A stretch of 47,478 bases of DNA from JAUVUV01 sp964548275 (lineage in GTDB: Bacteria; Gemmatimonadota; Glassbacteria; GWA2-58-10), in contig CAZJQI010000032.1 in assembly GCA_964548275.1 (NCBI GenBank), positions 1-47,478 on the forward strand. Direction: 5' to 3'. The notes below the pieces were generated by a model. That model had not been told where the DNA came from. It worked only from the letters and a program-made list of their open reading frames with translations, and ran no database searches. The translations under genes were made by a program, and so were the position numbers. Shown here piece after piece: positions 33,579 through 42,317 of this stretch (its first letter is position 1; each line of letters opens with the position of its first letter).

Positions 33579-33841
33579 GAAAGGTGCCTCGATTTTAATA
33601 TCAAACTTGAGGTCTTTAATCTGATTTTTTTAAAATTTCTAGCATAAGACTGGATAGCAAAAATATCCGACAGAATCCAAGTAGTCAACTTTCAAACACA
33701 TTAGTCGACAAATATTCCAGGTTGACACTGCCGTTTGCCTGTATTAGCGTTGAAAACAATTCTATAGGTATAAGCCGGAAGTTCAGAGATAAAATAGTTT
33801 GATAAGACAGGAAACGCTCACTATTCAATGGAGGATGCAAG

Positions 33842-34249
33842 ATGTCTGGAAAAAGCAAAGTGCCCGCGCCAAAAGGACCCTATTCGCCATGGGTAAAAGC
33901 CGGCGGTTTTATCTATGTCTCGGGTCAGGGGTCGGTCGACCCCCAGACCGGGGAGACCAATCTCGGTGATATCGCCACGCAGACCAGAATCACTCTGGCC
34001 AATGTGGAGGCAGTTCTGGCGGATGCCGGGGCAAGCCTGGGAGATGTGGTCAAGACCACTGTTTTTCTCACCGATATCGGCAATTTCAAGCCGATGAACG
34101 AGGTTTACGCCGAGGTTTTCGGCCAGGTCAGGCCTGCGCGCAGCACAGTAGGGGTAGCTGCCCTGCCGCTCGGCATTTCGGTGGAAATCGAGGCCGTGGC
34201 TGTGGATCCCGCCTCCGGAATGAAAGTATCACGAACCGGCGGGAATTAG
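33842..34249 (+). CDS. ridA: RidA-family deaminase
   Basis: The 135-residue protein has the full family signature: GPYSPWVKAGGFIYVSGQG, DPQTGETN, RARSTVGVAALPLG (the conserved Arg) and ISVEIEAVA. RidA hydrolyses reactive enamine/imine intermediates released by PLP enzymes; some relatives act in amino-acid or pyrimidine catabolism. It is cytoplasmic and follows a ggagg site. It is the first gene of a plus-strand pair with the D-aminoacylase 44 bases downstream. The divergent gap upstream (33579-33841) contains TTGACA (33722-33727), which could be a -35 box, but no good -10 is visible. Confidence 0.85.
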   Translation: MSGKSKVPAPKGPYSPWVKAGGFIYVSGQGSVDPQTGETNLGDIATQTRITLANVEAVLADAGASLGDVVKTTVFLTDIGNFKPMNEVYAEVFGQVRPARSTVGVAALPLGISVEIEAVAVDPASGMKVSRTGGN

Positions 34250-34293
34250 CCCGGCCCTGGAACCCTATGATGCGCCTTTCAAGGAGACAAAAC

Positions 34294-35985
34294 ATGATCT
34301 CAGCCAGAAAGTGGATCCTGACCAGCCTGGCAGTGCTGCTGCTTGCCGGATGCGGCCCGGAGGAACAGGGAAATAATGATTTCGACATCCTGATCACCGG
34401 AGGCCTGGTGGTGGATGGCTCAGGAGCGCCTGGCGTCCATGCCGATCTCGGGATCAGAGACCGAACTATCGCGGTTGTGGGCGATCTCAGCAAGGCCTCG
34501 GCGAACCGGGTGATCGACGCCTCGGGCCTGGTGGTGGCCCCGGGAATTATCGACATTCACACCCACTCGGATTACAGCCTGCTGGTCGACGGTAACGCAG
34601 AGAGCAAGATCAGGCAGGGAGTGACCACAGAGATTCTCGGAGAGGCGACCTCTGCCGGCCCGTTCAGGCTCGGTAGTAAGGAAAAACCAAGGCAGGAAAG
34701 CCCCATATATGACGTAAAAATCGACTGGCAGACACTCGGAGAGTATCTCCAGCGGCTGCAGGCAAGCGGTATCTCGGTCAATGCAGGCAGTTATGTGGGT
34801 TCGATGACAGTGCGGCGGTACGTGATGGGAGAGACGAACCGCAAGGCGAGGCAAGCTGAAATAGAGCAGATGGCTGCCTCAGTCGAGCAGGCAATGCGCG
34901 AGGGCGCGCTCGGGGTCGCCACCGCTCTTCTGGGCAGCCCGTTGAGCACCGGGGAGCTGATTGCCATGGCCAATGCTGCCGCACGCTATGGAGGTATCTA
35001 CTCGACCCACATCCGGGATGAAGGCAGCCTGATATTCGAATCCCTGGACGAGGCTTTCCTGATCGCCGGAAAGGCCGGCATACCGGTGGACGTGCTCCAT
35101 CTCAAGATAGCCGAGCGCAAGCTCTGGGGCCAGATGGACAAGGTACTCGAGCGGTTCGAGCAGGCTCGTGCACAAGGAATCAAAGCGACTGCAAACATGT
35201 ATCCCTATATCGCCGGACAGAACAACCTCTCCGCCCTGGTTCCACCAGAGGGCTGGGAAGGCGGCAGGGAAAAAATGCTCGAGCGCCTGCGCGATAAATC
35301 CTGGCGGGAAAAGTTTCGGAAGACCCTCTATGCCGGGGGGCTGCCCGACTGGTACAACCACTACAGCTCGAGCGCAGGCTGGGAAAGCATGCTGATAGTC
35401 TCAACCAGGGCGGAGAAAAACCGCCACCTGGTCGGGATGACCATGGACAGAGTGATTGCCGAATATCCGGGAAAAGAGCCCACGGATGTGCTCTACGACC
35501 TTCTGCTCGAGGAAAACGGCTCCGTGCCCACGATCTATTTCCTGATGACCGAAGAGGATGTGAAAACGGCAATGGCATCGCCGCTGGTTTCTTTCGGCTC
35601 GGACGGCGCCGCAGTCAAACCAACCGGCGTGCTGGGAGAGGGTAAGCCCCACCCGAGATGGTACGGGACATTCCCGCGGATTCTCGGCAAGTATGTGCGC
35701 GAGGAGAATGTCCTCTCACTTGAGAGCGCGATCCACAAGATGACCTGGATGAACGCTGAAAAAATAGGTTTGCAGAACCGGGGGCTTATCCGGGAGGGCA
35801 TGGCAGCTGATCTTTTCCTGTTCGACCCTGAAATTATTATTGACCGGGCCACTTTCAGCAACCCGCACCAGTTCCCGGTCGGGGTGGAATACGTGCTGGT
35901 AAATGGTACAGTGGTGCTCGATGAAGGTCAACACACCGGGGTCAGGCCGGGCAAAGTTCTTTACGGTCCAGGTAAGAGCGGTTAG
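34294..35985 (+). CDS. N-acyl-D-amino-acid deacylase family lipoprotein
   Basis: The start is the ATG 34294, seven bases after an aaggag site; an earlier ATG at 34267 lacks one and would sit before the signal. Residues 1-20 are a lipoprotein signal (LLLAGC). The amidohydrolase metal motifs are present: IDIHTHSDYS (~87), STHIRDEG (~236), DVLHLKI (~267) and SFGSDGAA (~430). The site GVTTEILGEATSAGP lacks the Cys of classical D-aminoacylases, as in a second subgroup of the family. The likely role is to release D-amino acids from N-acylated or cell-wall-derived compounds in the periplasm. The RidA neighbour fits amino-acid processing. Confidence 0.85.
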   Translation: MISARKWILTSLAVLLLAGCGPEEQGNNDFDILITGGLVVDGSGAPGVHADLGIRDRTIAVVGDLSKASANRVIDASGLVVAPGIIDIHTHSDYSLLVDGNAESKIRQGVTTEILGEATSAGPFRLGSKEKPRQESPIYDVKIDWQTLGEYLQRLQASGISVNAGSYVGSMTVRRYVMGETNRKARQAEIEQMAASVEQAMREGALGVATALLGSPLSTGELIAMANAAARYGGIYSTHIRDEGSLIFESLDEAFLIAGKAGIPVDVLHLKIAERKLWGQMDKVLERFEQARAQGIKATANMYPYIAGQNNLSALVPPEGWEGGREKMLERLRDKSWREKFRKTLYAGGLPDWYNHYSSSAGWESMLIVSTRAEKNRHLVGMTMDRVIAEYPGKEPTDVLYDLLLEENGSVPTIYFLMTEEDVKTAMASPLVSFGSDGAAVKPTGVLGEGKPHPRWYGTFPRILGKYVREENVLSLESAIHKMTWMNAEKIGLQNRGLIREGMAADLFLFDPEIIIDRATFSNPHQFPVGVEYVLVNGTVVLDEGQHTGVRPGKVLYGPGKSG

Positions 35986-36005
35986 TGTGAGGGAAGAGTT
36001 GTGGG

Positions 36006-36086
36006 GGCGGGCCGGCATCCTTTTTGCAAACCTGGTTGCTTGTTTTCCTTCAGATGAGGATTTTGCAAAAAGGATGCCGGCCCGCC
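36006..36086. terminator. 25-bp perfect hairpin between convergent genes
   Basis: Arms 36006-36030 and 36062-36086 are perfectly complementary over 25 bases with a 31-base loop. One arm contains the 17-mer also found at 8193. It lies between the convergent deacylase and Gfo/Idh/MocA genes and would stop both transcripts, but the length and repeat sharing suggest a REP-like mobile palindrome rather than a plain terminator. Confidence 0.6.
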
Positions 36087-36138
36087 ATGTAAATCCCCTC
36101 TCGAGAGAGGTAGCCGCGCAGCGTCCGGGGTATTGTAC

Positions 36139-36176
36139 TCCCCTCTATTAAGAGGGGTGCCTGCAAAGCAGGCGGG
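36139..36176. repeat. Tandem short palindromes (cccctct/agagggg and gcctgc/gcaggc)
   Basis: Hairpins CCCCTCTattaAGAGGGG and GCCTGCaaaGCAGGC follow each other, preceded by CCCCTCTC/GAGAGG at 36096. This composite resembles extragenic repeats found in many uncultured bacterial genomes. It contains no gene and may also help terminate the minus-strand oxidoreductase gene. Confidence 0.45.
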
Positions 36177-36189
36177 GTGTGTACTTCCC

Positions 36190-37491
36190 CTAAACCAGCT
36201 TGTACTCTCCAGGTCTCGGCAGGGGACGCATCGGAAGAGGCCCGAACTTGAATGTCTTAGGCACCAGATCCTGCTTCGAGGACATTATCTGCTCCCATTC
36301 TAACAACTGACCCGAGTAAGCTGCCTCACGGCCCATAATCGCGGTCAGCGTAGACTCGGCGATCCGGCGGGAATCATTGGGAAGGTTTCCGCTGCGGATA
36401 CCCTCCACAAGATCTACCTGCTCCTGCTGGCGGGAATCTAACCTGCGCTCCCTGTAGATCCACCTGTTCTCGCCGGTGATGTAAAGCCTCCCATCCTGCT
36501 CCATTACCGCTGTACCTTTCGTGCCGACCATTTCCACAGCCACTTTCCTGTCTGTGTTGTCCCACTGGCGGCACATGCTCATCATGTGAATCTCGCCCCC
36601 GTAGTCGTAGTCGCAGACAAAATGGTCATAGATGTTGCCGTATAGCGGCTGGGTTCGCACTGCGCGGCCGCCCACCGAGAGGCATTTCTCCGGCAGGCCG
36701 AGCAGCCAGTTGACATTGTCCAGATCGTGGATATGCTGTTCTACAATATGATCCCCGGAGAGCCAGGTGAAATAGTACCAGTTACGACACTGCCACTCCA
36801 TGTCGCTCCACCCCGGCTGGCGCTCGTATTTCCAGAGAAACCCTGTATTATAATAGCAGCGTGCAGCCAGTATCTCGCCGATCTGACCATCCTGGACACG
36901 TTTCACTGCCTCGATGAATGCTGGATCGTGCCTGCGCTGGGTGCCGGCCATTACCGCCAGCCCTTTCTTTTGAGCCAGTTCACCTGTTTCGATAAACTGG
37001 CGCACCCCGGTCGGGTCAACAGCTACCGGTTTCTCGGCGAAAACATGCTTGCCCGCCTCGATACATGCGGCGAAATGGATCGGCCGAAAACCCGGAGGGG
37101 TTGCCAGCAGCACCAGGTCAACTCCGGAGTCGATCAGCTCCTTGTAAGAGTAGAAACCCGCGAAACAGCGGTTTTCGGTGACCTCGAAGCCTTTTAGCGG
37201 GCCGTCTTTTCGGTTGGGGTCGCTCAGGTTTTTCCTGCATTTTTCCACGCGGTCCTGGTAGAGATCGGCCAGGGCCACCAGGTGAATATTGGGCCCGGCT
37301 TTAAGAATTTGTTCGGCGGCTCCTGTTCCCCGGCCACCGCAGCCCACCAGTCCCACGCGGATCGGGTCGGCGTTCTGTCCCCAGGCATTTCGCAGAACTG
37401 AAAATCCGGCAAGCGCACCGGTGGCGGCAACCGCTCCTGTCCTGAGAAAATCGCGGCGGGTTTGACCGGGTGCCTTTCTGGTTTCATTCAT
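36190..37491 (-). CDS. Twin-arginine-exported Gfo/Idh/MocA oxidoreductase
   Basis: The 433-residue protein has a Tat signal (TRRDFLRTGAVAATGALAG), a Rossmann fold (IRVGLVGCGGRGTGAA) and the catalytic EKP (VFAEKPVAVDP). The C-terminal substrate domain is complete (AVRTQPLYGNIYD, STLTAIMGREAAYSG). Exported members of this family in environmental bacteria are thought to oxidise extracellular sugars with tightly held NAD(P), which Tat export of the folded protein would allow. ATG follows an aaggagg site. It stands alone, converging on the deacylase gene. 37492-37765 upstream is A+T-rich with no recognised feature. Confidence 0.83.
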   Translation of the reverse strand: MNETRKAPGQTRRDFLRTGAVAATGALAGFSVLRNAWGQNADPIRVGLVGCGGRGTGAAEQILKAGPNIHLVALADLYQDRVEKCRKNLSDPNRKDGPLKGFEVTENRCFAGFYSYKELIDSGVDLVLLATPPGFRPIHFAACIEAGKHVFAEKPVAVDPTGVRQFIETGELAQKKGLAVMAGTQRRHDPAFIEAVKRVQDGQIGEILAARCYYNTGFLWKYERQPGWSDMEWQCRNWYYFTWLSGDHIVEQHIHDLDNVNWLLGLPEKCLSVGGRAVRTQPLYGNIYDHFVCDYDYGGEIHMMSMCRQWDNTDRKVAVEMVGTKGTAVMEQDGRLYITGENRWIYRERRLDSRQQEQVDLVEGIRSGNLPNDSRRIAESTLTAIMGREAAYSGQLLEWEQIMSSKQDLVPKTFKFGPLPMRPLPRPGEYKLV

Positions 37492-37765
37492 CAGGCCCCT
37501 CCTTTTGAATTAGGACAATAACTTGCAGAAAGTTTGCCGTGGCACTAAGAAAAAATTCTAGAAATTTTTTTTAAAGCAGTCGGAAAATTGTTGAAATTGG
37601 ATGATTGATAAATATGTTAAACAGTTTCCGAATTCAAGGATTAACAGAACCCCTGCGAAATATTCAGGACAAAATATTTCTTATTTATTTGTTGCTCATT
37701 GTTTTATTATTAAATCTATCGGAGTTCTGGTTAAAATCTGGCTTAATGCTGTAAAAGGAGGTAGA

Positions 37766-38641
37766 ATGTTGGATAAGTGTAAAAATCGCCGCTTATTACT
37801 GCGCACGTTTGTATTTGGGGTTTTCCTAGCCCTGGCCAATTCATTCCTGTCCGGCTGCGGAGGGCCATTGGATGAGAAGGCTGCCGGACAACCGGAGAGG
37901 AGGGTTCAGCCAGCCCCGGGAAGCAGATTCATGAAAGCGGAGCGCCGTTGGTCCAAGATCTACGGCAATGCGCTTTATGAGTTGATCGAGGAGCGCCCGC
38001 TGGCCTGGTTGCCTTTTGGTGTCATCGAAAGGCATGGGGAGCACCTGCCCTGGGGTCTGGATGGCGACAAAGCATATCTGATCTGTCTGCAACTTGCAGA
38101 TAAACTCGGTGGGGTGGTTCTTCCAGCAAACCACCTGGCCGGGATTCACGGCGACCGTCGGCCGGACCAGGATGAAGAGGAATTCCGCAAATCCCACAAG
38201 GCAGTGGGAGATTTTATGTTTACGGAAGGTTACTTACGAAGATTCCTTCTCGAGGCTTATGACGGCCTGGCGAATATCGGTTTCAAGGTGATCGTGGCTT
38301 ACTCCGGCCACTGGCCTTCGATCCAGGCCGAAATCCTCCTGGAAACCGCGGAATCCTATACAAAAACCGGTCTTGCAACCGTGATCCCGTTCGGGGAGAT
38401 TATGGCCTGCGGCGAGGTTGACCATGGCGCCAAATGGGAATCCTCGATCTGGATGGCCCTGGTGCCCGGGGGAGTGAGAATGGATACGATTGTTGATTAC
38501 AAAACAGGCGAATCCGGCTACTACCGGGGCAGTGAAATCCGCAGCGAGATCTCTCTGGAGTTCGGCGAAAAGGCGCTGGCAATGATCGAGGAATATCTGA
38601 GCGGGAAGATCGAAGAAGCGTTTAAAAAAGAAACTCAGTAG
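37766..38641 (+). CDS. Creatininase-family lipoprotein
   Basis: The start is the ATG 37766 after an aaaggagg site; the frame is open far upstream but only this start gives a signal peptide with lipobox FLSGC (Cys31). The ~291 residues carry creatininase metal-site motifs: GVIERHGEHLPWGLD (Glu/His/Asp, ~86), AYSGHW (in place of NGHGGN) and HGAKWESSIW. Creatininases open cyclic amides or hydrolyse formamides. The altered NGHGGN equivalent suggests a diverged substrate. It lies close to the D-aminoacylase/RidA pair, which fits amide turnover, but is not in the same transcript. Periplasmic anchoring is unusual for the family. Confidence 0.78.
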   Translation: MLDKCKNRRLLLRTFVFGVFLALANSFLSGCGGPLDEKAAGQPERRVQPAPGSRFMKAERRWSKIYGNALYELIEERPLAWLPFGVIERHGEHLPWGLDGDKAYLICLQLADKLGGVVLPANHLAGIHGDRRPDQDEEEFRKSHKAVGDFMFTEGYLRRFLLEAYDGLANIGFKVIVAYSGHWPSIQAEILLETAESYTKTGLATVIPFGEIMACGEVDHGAKWESSIWMALVPGGVRMDTIVDYKTGESGYYRGSEIRSEISLEFGEKALAMIEEYLSGKIEEAFKKETQ

Positions 38642-38781
38642 AGGGGCTGTGAAAAAGTATTTTCACAAGCCCCCGATGATGAAATCTGTTGCTTTATTGG
38701 CTGTCAAGGGCAAGTAAATTAGCCTTCGGCTGACCCTTGACAGCCATTATTCCCAACCTTCAATGGTTTTTCACAAGCCTC
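38641..38781. repeat. Palindromic element with GAGG...TGTGAAAAA ends
   Basis: The ends GAGGGGCTGTGAAAAA (38641) and, inverted, GAGGCTTGTGAAAAA (38767-38781) frame an internal perfect 12-bp hairpin GGCTGTCAAGGG (38699-38710) / CCCTTGACAGCC (38734-38745). The left end alone also forms a hairpin (ggggctgtgaaaa / ttttcacaagcccc) that may serve as terminator for the creatininase gene. It looks like a ~140-bp miniature element, directly abutting the next element at 38783. Confidence 0.5.
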
Positions 38782-38782
38782 G

Positions 38783-39223
38783 TAGTGTCCGGTAAAAATG
38801 GTTTACGAATTAAGAGTTGGTATTATTTAAGGCAGTTGCATAGAGATAATGCAAAATGGATTGATGAAAGGAATATCTTTATCTTTCTTGAGGTGCACGG
38901 ATTCTTAAGCGGCCGCAGGCCGCCTGATCAGGGCCGCATGTTCGAGAAACTCCACTCCGAGCGTGTAAAGGCCGGGTAATTTCCATCTCAGGCAGAGCGA
39001 AGCAACACCGGTGGGCATGCCATTGATTCGGCTTGCGCCAGGCAAGCCGAATCAGGCGACCTCGTAAGGAGCGTGTTTTTACCTGGAAAACAACAAAGGA
39101 TATAAAAGCCATATTGCTATTCGAGTTTGCACCCCCGAAAAAACTTTTGGTTACTTTTGGTTACAAAAGTAACATAAAAATAATCTTTTTCTTTCTGCCT
39201 GTTAGTTAAACGGAAAGTACTAA
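38783..39223. mobile_element. Non-autonomous element with TAGTGTCCGG-type ends
   Basis: The left end is TAGTGTCCGGTAAAA (38783-38797); the right end reads TAGTACTTTCCGTTTAAC in reverse (39206-39223). A perfect hairpin GTTACTTTTG/CAAAAGTAAC lies at 39150-39173. The layout follows the element at 24266 with low sequence identity inside, and its last 70 bases match the window's start. No coding capacity is seen. Together with the preceding palindrome it fills 38642-39260. Confidence 0.5.
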
Positions 39224-39260
39224 AAGAGAGTAAAAAATTATAATTCGGAAGGTGAAAAAG

Positions 39261-40169
39261 ATGGAAAAAATAACAGTGCTTTTGCCCCTGGTTTTCTCTT
39301 TCCTGCTCTGCTGCACCAAGCCCGTGCAAGAAACAGCATCCGCAAGAACATTCCCGATCCGCTTCAGTGCGATTGCAGACTCTGCTGAGTCAGGTGTCAA
39401 CATGCTTTTTGTCACCTCACCCTGGAACCCGGACGAGTTCATGGCCCTGGATTTCCCGGAGCACTGCTGGGGCAGTAACTTTTCCGGGGTGAGCACTGAT
39501 ACCCGCAGTGGGCCGAAACCAACCCGCTGGCGTTTCAACAGTGATTCAACCAGGGCAATGTACGAGGTTGAAGCCGCCGATGGCAACCTGTTCCGGGCCG
39601 AGGCCGTCTCCGACAGCATGGCGGTCAGGATGTCAATCGAGATCACCAATAACACCGGTCAGCCGATTAAGGATATCCGGATCCTGGTCTGCACCAGGGC
39701 TCACGAAATGGCCTCGTTTGTGGACACGAATTACGCCCTGACTTACGTGGCAGTTGAGAATCAGCCGGTGCGCTTCGGTGTAGAGACCACTTTCCACGGA
39801 GAACTCCCGCCGCGGATGCCCCCGGCATGGGTAATGAATATCAAAGGAGGTATAGACAACAGGACGGTCTCTGATATGGGCTGGTTCAGCGCAGACTGGG
39901 GCCGCAGGATGTTCAGGATGGTAGAGGAGAAGGCAAGCCCGGCATTGATCGCAGTTCAGTCGCGCCAAAACAGGAACCGCTGGATTGCCACGATCTGGAA
40001 TCCCTCGCGGGTGCTGTTCAGTAATCCGCATATTCCTTGTATCCACTCGGACCCGGTCCCGCCCGATTGCCCGCCGGGTGAGACCACCCGAGCAGACGGT
40101 GTTGTCTTCTTCCATCACGGAACCTGGGAAGAGTTGATCGAGCGGGCAATCGCCTGGCGCGACGGCTGA
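39261..40169 (+). CDS. Exported protein of unknown family (paralogue of 42318)
   Basis: The ATG 39261 follows a ggaagg site by eight bases; GTG at 39252 would overlap that site. The leader (MEKITVLLPLVFSFLLCCTKP) ends in a double Cys and is probably a lipoprotein signal, though the residues before the Cys are not canonical. The ~280-residue body has no fold I recognise. It shares with the 42318 product SPWNPDEF/SPWKPQQY, FPEHCWG, NIKGGxDNRT, DMGWF and ATIWNPxRVLF, about 40% identity by eye. The Trp-, Asn- and Gly-rich motifs suggest a beta-rich carbohydrate-associated protein. The conserved His-Cys in EHCWG is a candidate functional site. Confidence 0.7.
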   Translation: MEKITVLLPLVFSFLLCCTKPVQETASARTFPIRFSAIADSAESGVNMLFVTSPWNPDEFMALDFPEHCWGSNFSGVSTDTRSGPKPTRWRFNSDSTRAMYEVEAADGNLFRAEAVSDSMAVRMSIEITNNTGQPIKDIRILVCTRAHEMASFVDTNYALTYVAVENQPVRFGVETTFHGELPPRMPPAWVMNIKGGIDNRTVSDMGWFSADWGRRMFRMVEEKASPALIAVQSRQNRNRWIATIWNPSRVLFSNPHIPCIHSDPVPPDCPPGETTRADGVVFFHHGTWEELIERAIAWRDG

Positions 40170-40174
40170 TCCGG

Positions 40175-41179
40175 CTATTCTCTGGCATACAGGCCTTTGT
40201 AGTCCGGCAGTTGAAGGCCCAGGCTTTCGGGTCCCATTTCATAGAGCCTGGTCCAGACCTCTTTCATCTGTTTTTCCAGGCGCACGCTGTTGCCGGCTCC
40301 CAGAGTGTATGTCGGGTGCAGCCTGAGGCAATGCACCAGGGCGAGAACCGACTCGTCCATTCTGCCTGCCAGTGACAGGTAGCAGGCTCTTCTGTAGTGC
40401 ACCAGCGCCTGCTCTGGGAACTCGGCTGCGATTTTATCAAGTTCTTTCACAGCCTCGTTCGGGTCCCCGGCGCGGATGGCCCAGACCTTTTCCATGGCTT
40501 TGTTATAACGGTATATCCTGCGCACCTCCCGCACCGGATAGGGGTGCTCGTCAACCCGGATGTCCCACAAATGGAGGACATAGCCGTAACGGTCTGGCTC
40601 AGTGCCAGAGACCAGCAGGGCAGCGGACTGCCGTCCCCGGGCATCCCCGCCGGCAGCCATTCCTGCCTCCAGGGCGCAGATCAGCCTGTGGGAAAGCTCT
40701 CCTTCCGTGTTGGAGAACGTCTCTCCCATGGCCTCGAGCACCTGCTCGCCGTCGAGGATGTTTCCCTGGACCTGGTAGTTCTCACCTCGAATGATCCCGG
40801 CATAGGCAGGATTCCACTTGCCGCGCCACCCGGCAGAGCACCCGTGTTTATCTATAATGCCCAACTGGCGGCTGTCAGGGTGATCGTCCTGGGCCACAAG
40901 CTCTGCCACCACCTTCTCCGGGCTAATTTCCTTTTCCAGAAGGTTCAGTGCGCGCGGCCCCCAGGCTGCGTTTGTCGAGGCCTGGGTGCACACTGCCCCC
41001 ACTCCGGCTCTGACCCAGGAAACCCGGTTGCCCACCGCGATCGCCCGCGAGGTCACAGCCGCTCCGAACTGGCCGGTTTCCGGGTCATAAGCCACTATTG
41101 AAAACGTGGCCAGGGCCGGTCTCCAGGCAACAAAGCTGAATCCAGATATTAAAGCAACTAGAAAAATTAACCGCCTCAT
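40175..41179 (-). CDS. Exported DUF1028 (Ntn-hydrolase-like) protein with TPR-like tail
   Basis: The 334-residue protein has a signal peptide (~1-24) and then the DUF1028 pattern: FSIVAYDPETGQFGAAVTSRA, VGAVCTQASTN, GPRALNLLEK, IIDKHG, QGNILDG and GRQSAALLV. The family is predicted to be Ntn-type amidohydrolases; members are often near RidA and peptide enzymes. Residues ~230-334 are helical with TPR character (DPNEAVKELDKIAAEFPEQALVHYRRACY). ATG follows an aaaggagg site. It lies opposite and almost end to end (five bases) with the 39261 gene. Confidence 0.82.
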   Translation of the reverse strand: MRRLIFLVALISGFSFVAWRPALATFSIVAYDPETGQFGAAVTSRAIAVGNRVSWVRAGVGAVCTQASTNAAWGPRALNLLEKEISPEKVVAELVAQDDHPDSRQLGIIDKHGCSAGWRGKWNPAYAGIIRGENYQVQGNILDGEQVLEAMGETFSNTEGELSHRLICALEAGMAAGGDARGRQSAALLVSGTEPDRYGYVLHLWDIRVDEHPYPVREVRRIYRYNKAMEKVWAIRAGDPNEAVKELDKIAAEFPEQALVHYRRACYLSLAGRMDESVLALVHCLRLHPTYTLGAGNSVRLEKQMKEVWTRLYEMGPESLGLQLPDYKGLYARE

Positions 41180-41367
41180 CTGTGGCCTCCTTTGAGATAG
41201 AATGGATTCTTCCCGGCTGGTTTTAAACCTCGATTTTCAGAAATCAGCTAGCAGGTGGATTTAACCAGGGATGAATTCACCATGATTGACACGGCGATCC
41301 CTTAAGTTTATAAATTAGATCAACCGGGTCATTGCCACAATAAATTTGCCTGATTAAGGAGGAAGGG

Positions 41368-42291
41368 GTGCGACAGAGAAAACCGGTTTCAAGAAGGAAA
41401 TTCATCCGTGAAACCTTGTTGGCAAGCGCAGCCCTCGCAGTGGGCTCAAGGGAGTTGTCTTCTTTATCGGTGAGTCAGTCAAAGCTCTGGAGTGAAGGCA
41501 TCGCAGCAAAATACCTCAATGACGAGGGAATCGAGAACGACCCGGACGTTCTTCTTTTCGAGGGTTTCGAGTCGGAGGACTGGAGCGACAGGTGGCAGGA
41601 GATTTCGAAGAACCACCTCAGGTACAGCCAGATCGTGACTGCCCCGGCGATCGTTCTTACCGGCAAGCGCTCCCTGAGACTGGATTTCCTGCCTGAAACC
41701 GGCAAGGACGGCGCAGGCTGGATGCACCACTGGTGGGATGGCTCTGAGGTAGCTTACGTGCGCTACTATTTCCGGCTTTCAGCAGGCGGCAACTGGGCAA
41801 ATCAGAAAATAATGCAACTACACGGCCACATGCGAGGCCAGCGTTACGGCACAGGCGCAGGCAACCGGCCTGCCGGCTACGACTGGTTTTCCACAGGCAC
41901 GGGCGTGGGCGGTGAAAATGGTCCTCCCTGGCCGCGGGTTATCCTTTACACTTATCACCCGAACCAGATTGGAGATTACGGTGATAATGTGGTTCCCAAC
42001 CAGGGTTTTCAGCCGAAAATCCCGGAGGATGAGTGGGTATGCTACGAGTTTATGATTAAGCTCAATAATATCGGCCAGGCCAACGGAGAGCAGCGGTTGT
42101 GGATCAACGGCTATCTTTATATCGAGCAGACCGGGCTCGAATGGCGCAAGCATGAAAACATGGTTATCAATGATCTGATGCAGCCAACTTACACCCACAC
42201 TCCGCCTCTACCGGGACAGAGCCGGTCGATGTGGCTGGACAGTATCGTGCTGGCAAAAAAATATATAGGGCCTATCCATAGGAATAATTAA
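41368..42291 (+). CDS. Twin-arginine-exported concanavalin-fold (polysaccharide-lyase-like) protein
   Basis: The GTG start follows a taaggagg site. The signal is of Tat type (SRRKFIRETLLASAALAVG). The mature ~275 residues look like a jelly-roll: LLFEGFESEDWSDRW, GKRSLRLDFLPE, YVRYYFRLSAGGNW, WVCYEFMIKLNN, QRLWINGYLY and SMWLDSIVLAKKYIGPI. This series is typical of alginate/glucuronan lyase-like folds (PL14, PL20 and relatives), but I cannot assign the family or active site. It is directly upstream of the 42318 lipoprotein gene (26 bases) and probably cotranscribed with it. Confidence 0.7.
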   Translation: MRQRKPVSRRKFIRETLLASAALAVGSRELSSLSVSQSKLWSEGIAAKYLNDEGIENDPDVLLFEGFESEDWSDRWQEISKNHLRYSQIVTAPAIVLTGKRSLRLDFLPETGKDGAGWMHHWWDGSEVAYVRYYFRLSAGGNWANQKIMQLHGHMRGQRYGTGAGNRPAGYDWFSTGTGVGGENGPPWPRVILYTYHPNQIGDYGDNVVPNQGFQPKIPEDEWVCYEFMIKLNNIGQANGEQRLWINGYLYIEQTGLEWRKHENMVINDLMQPTYTHTPPLPGQSRSMWLDSIVLAKKYIGPIHRNN

Positions 42292-42317
42292 TACACTTCT
42301 AAAAAGGAGAGCGCCAG

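Noticed and set aside
33722..33752. Sigma-70 promoter upstream of the RidA gene
   Set aside because: TTGACA is present, but the hexamer at the proper distance (tagcgt) is too poor to call a promoter with confidence.
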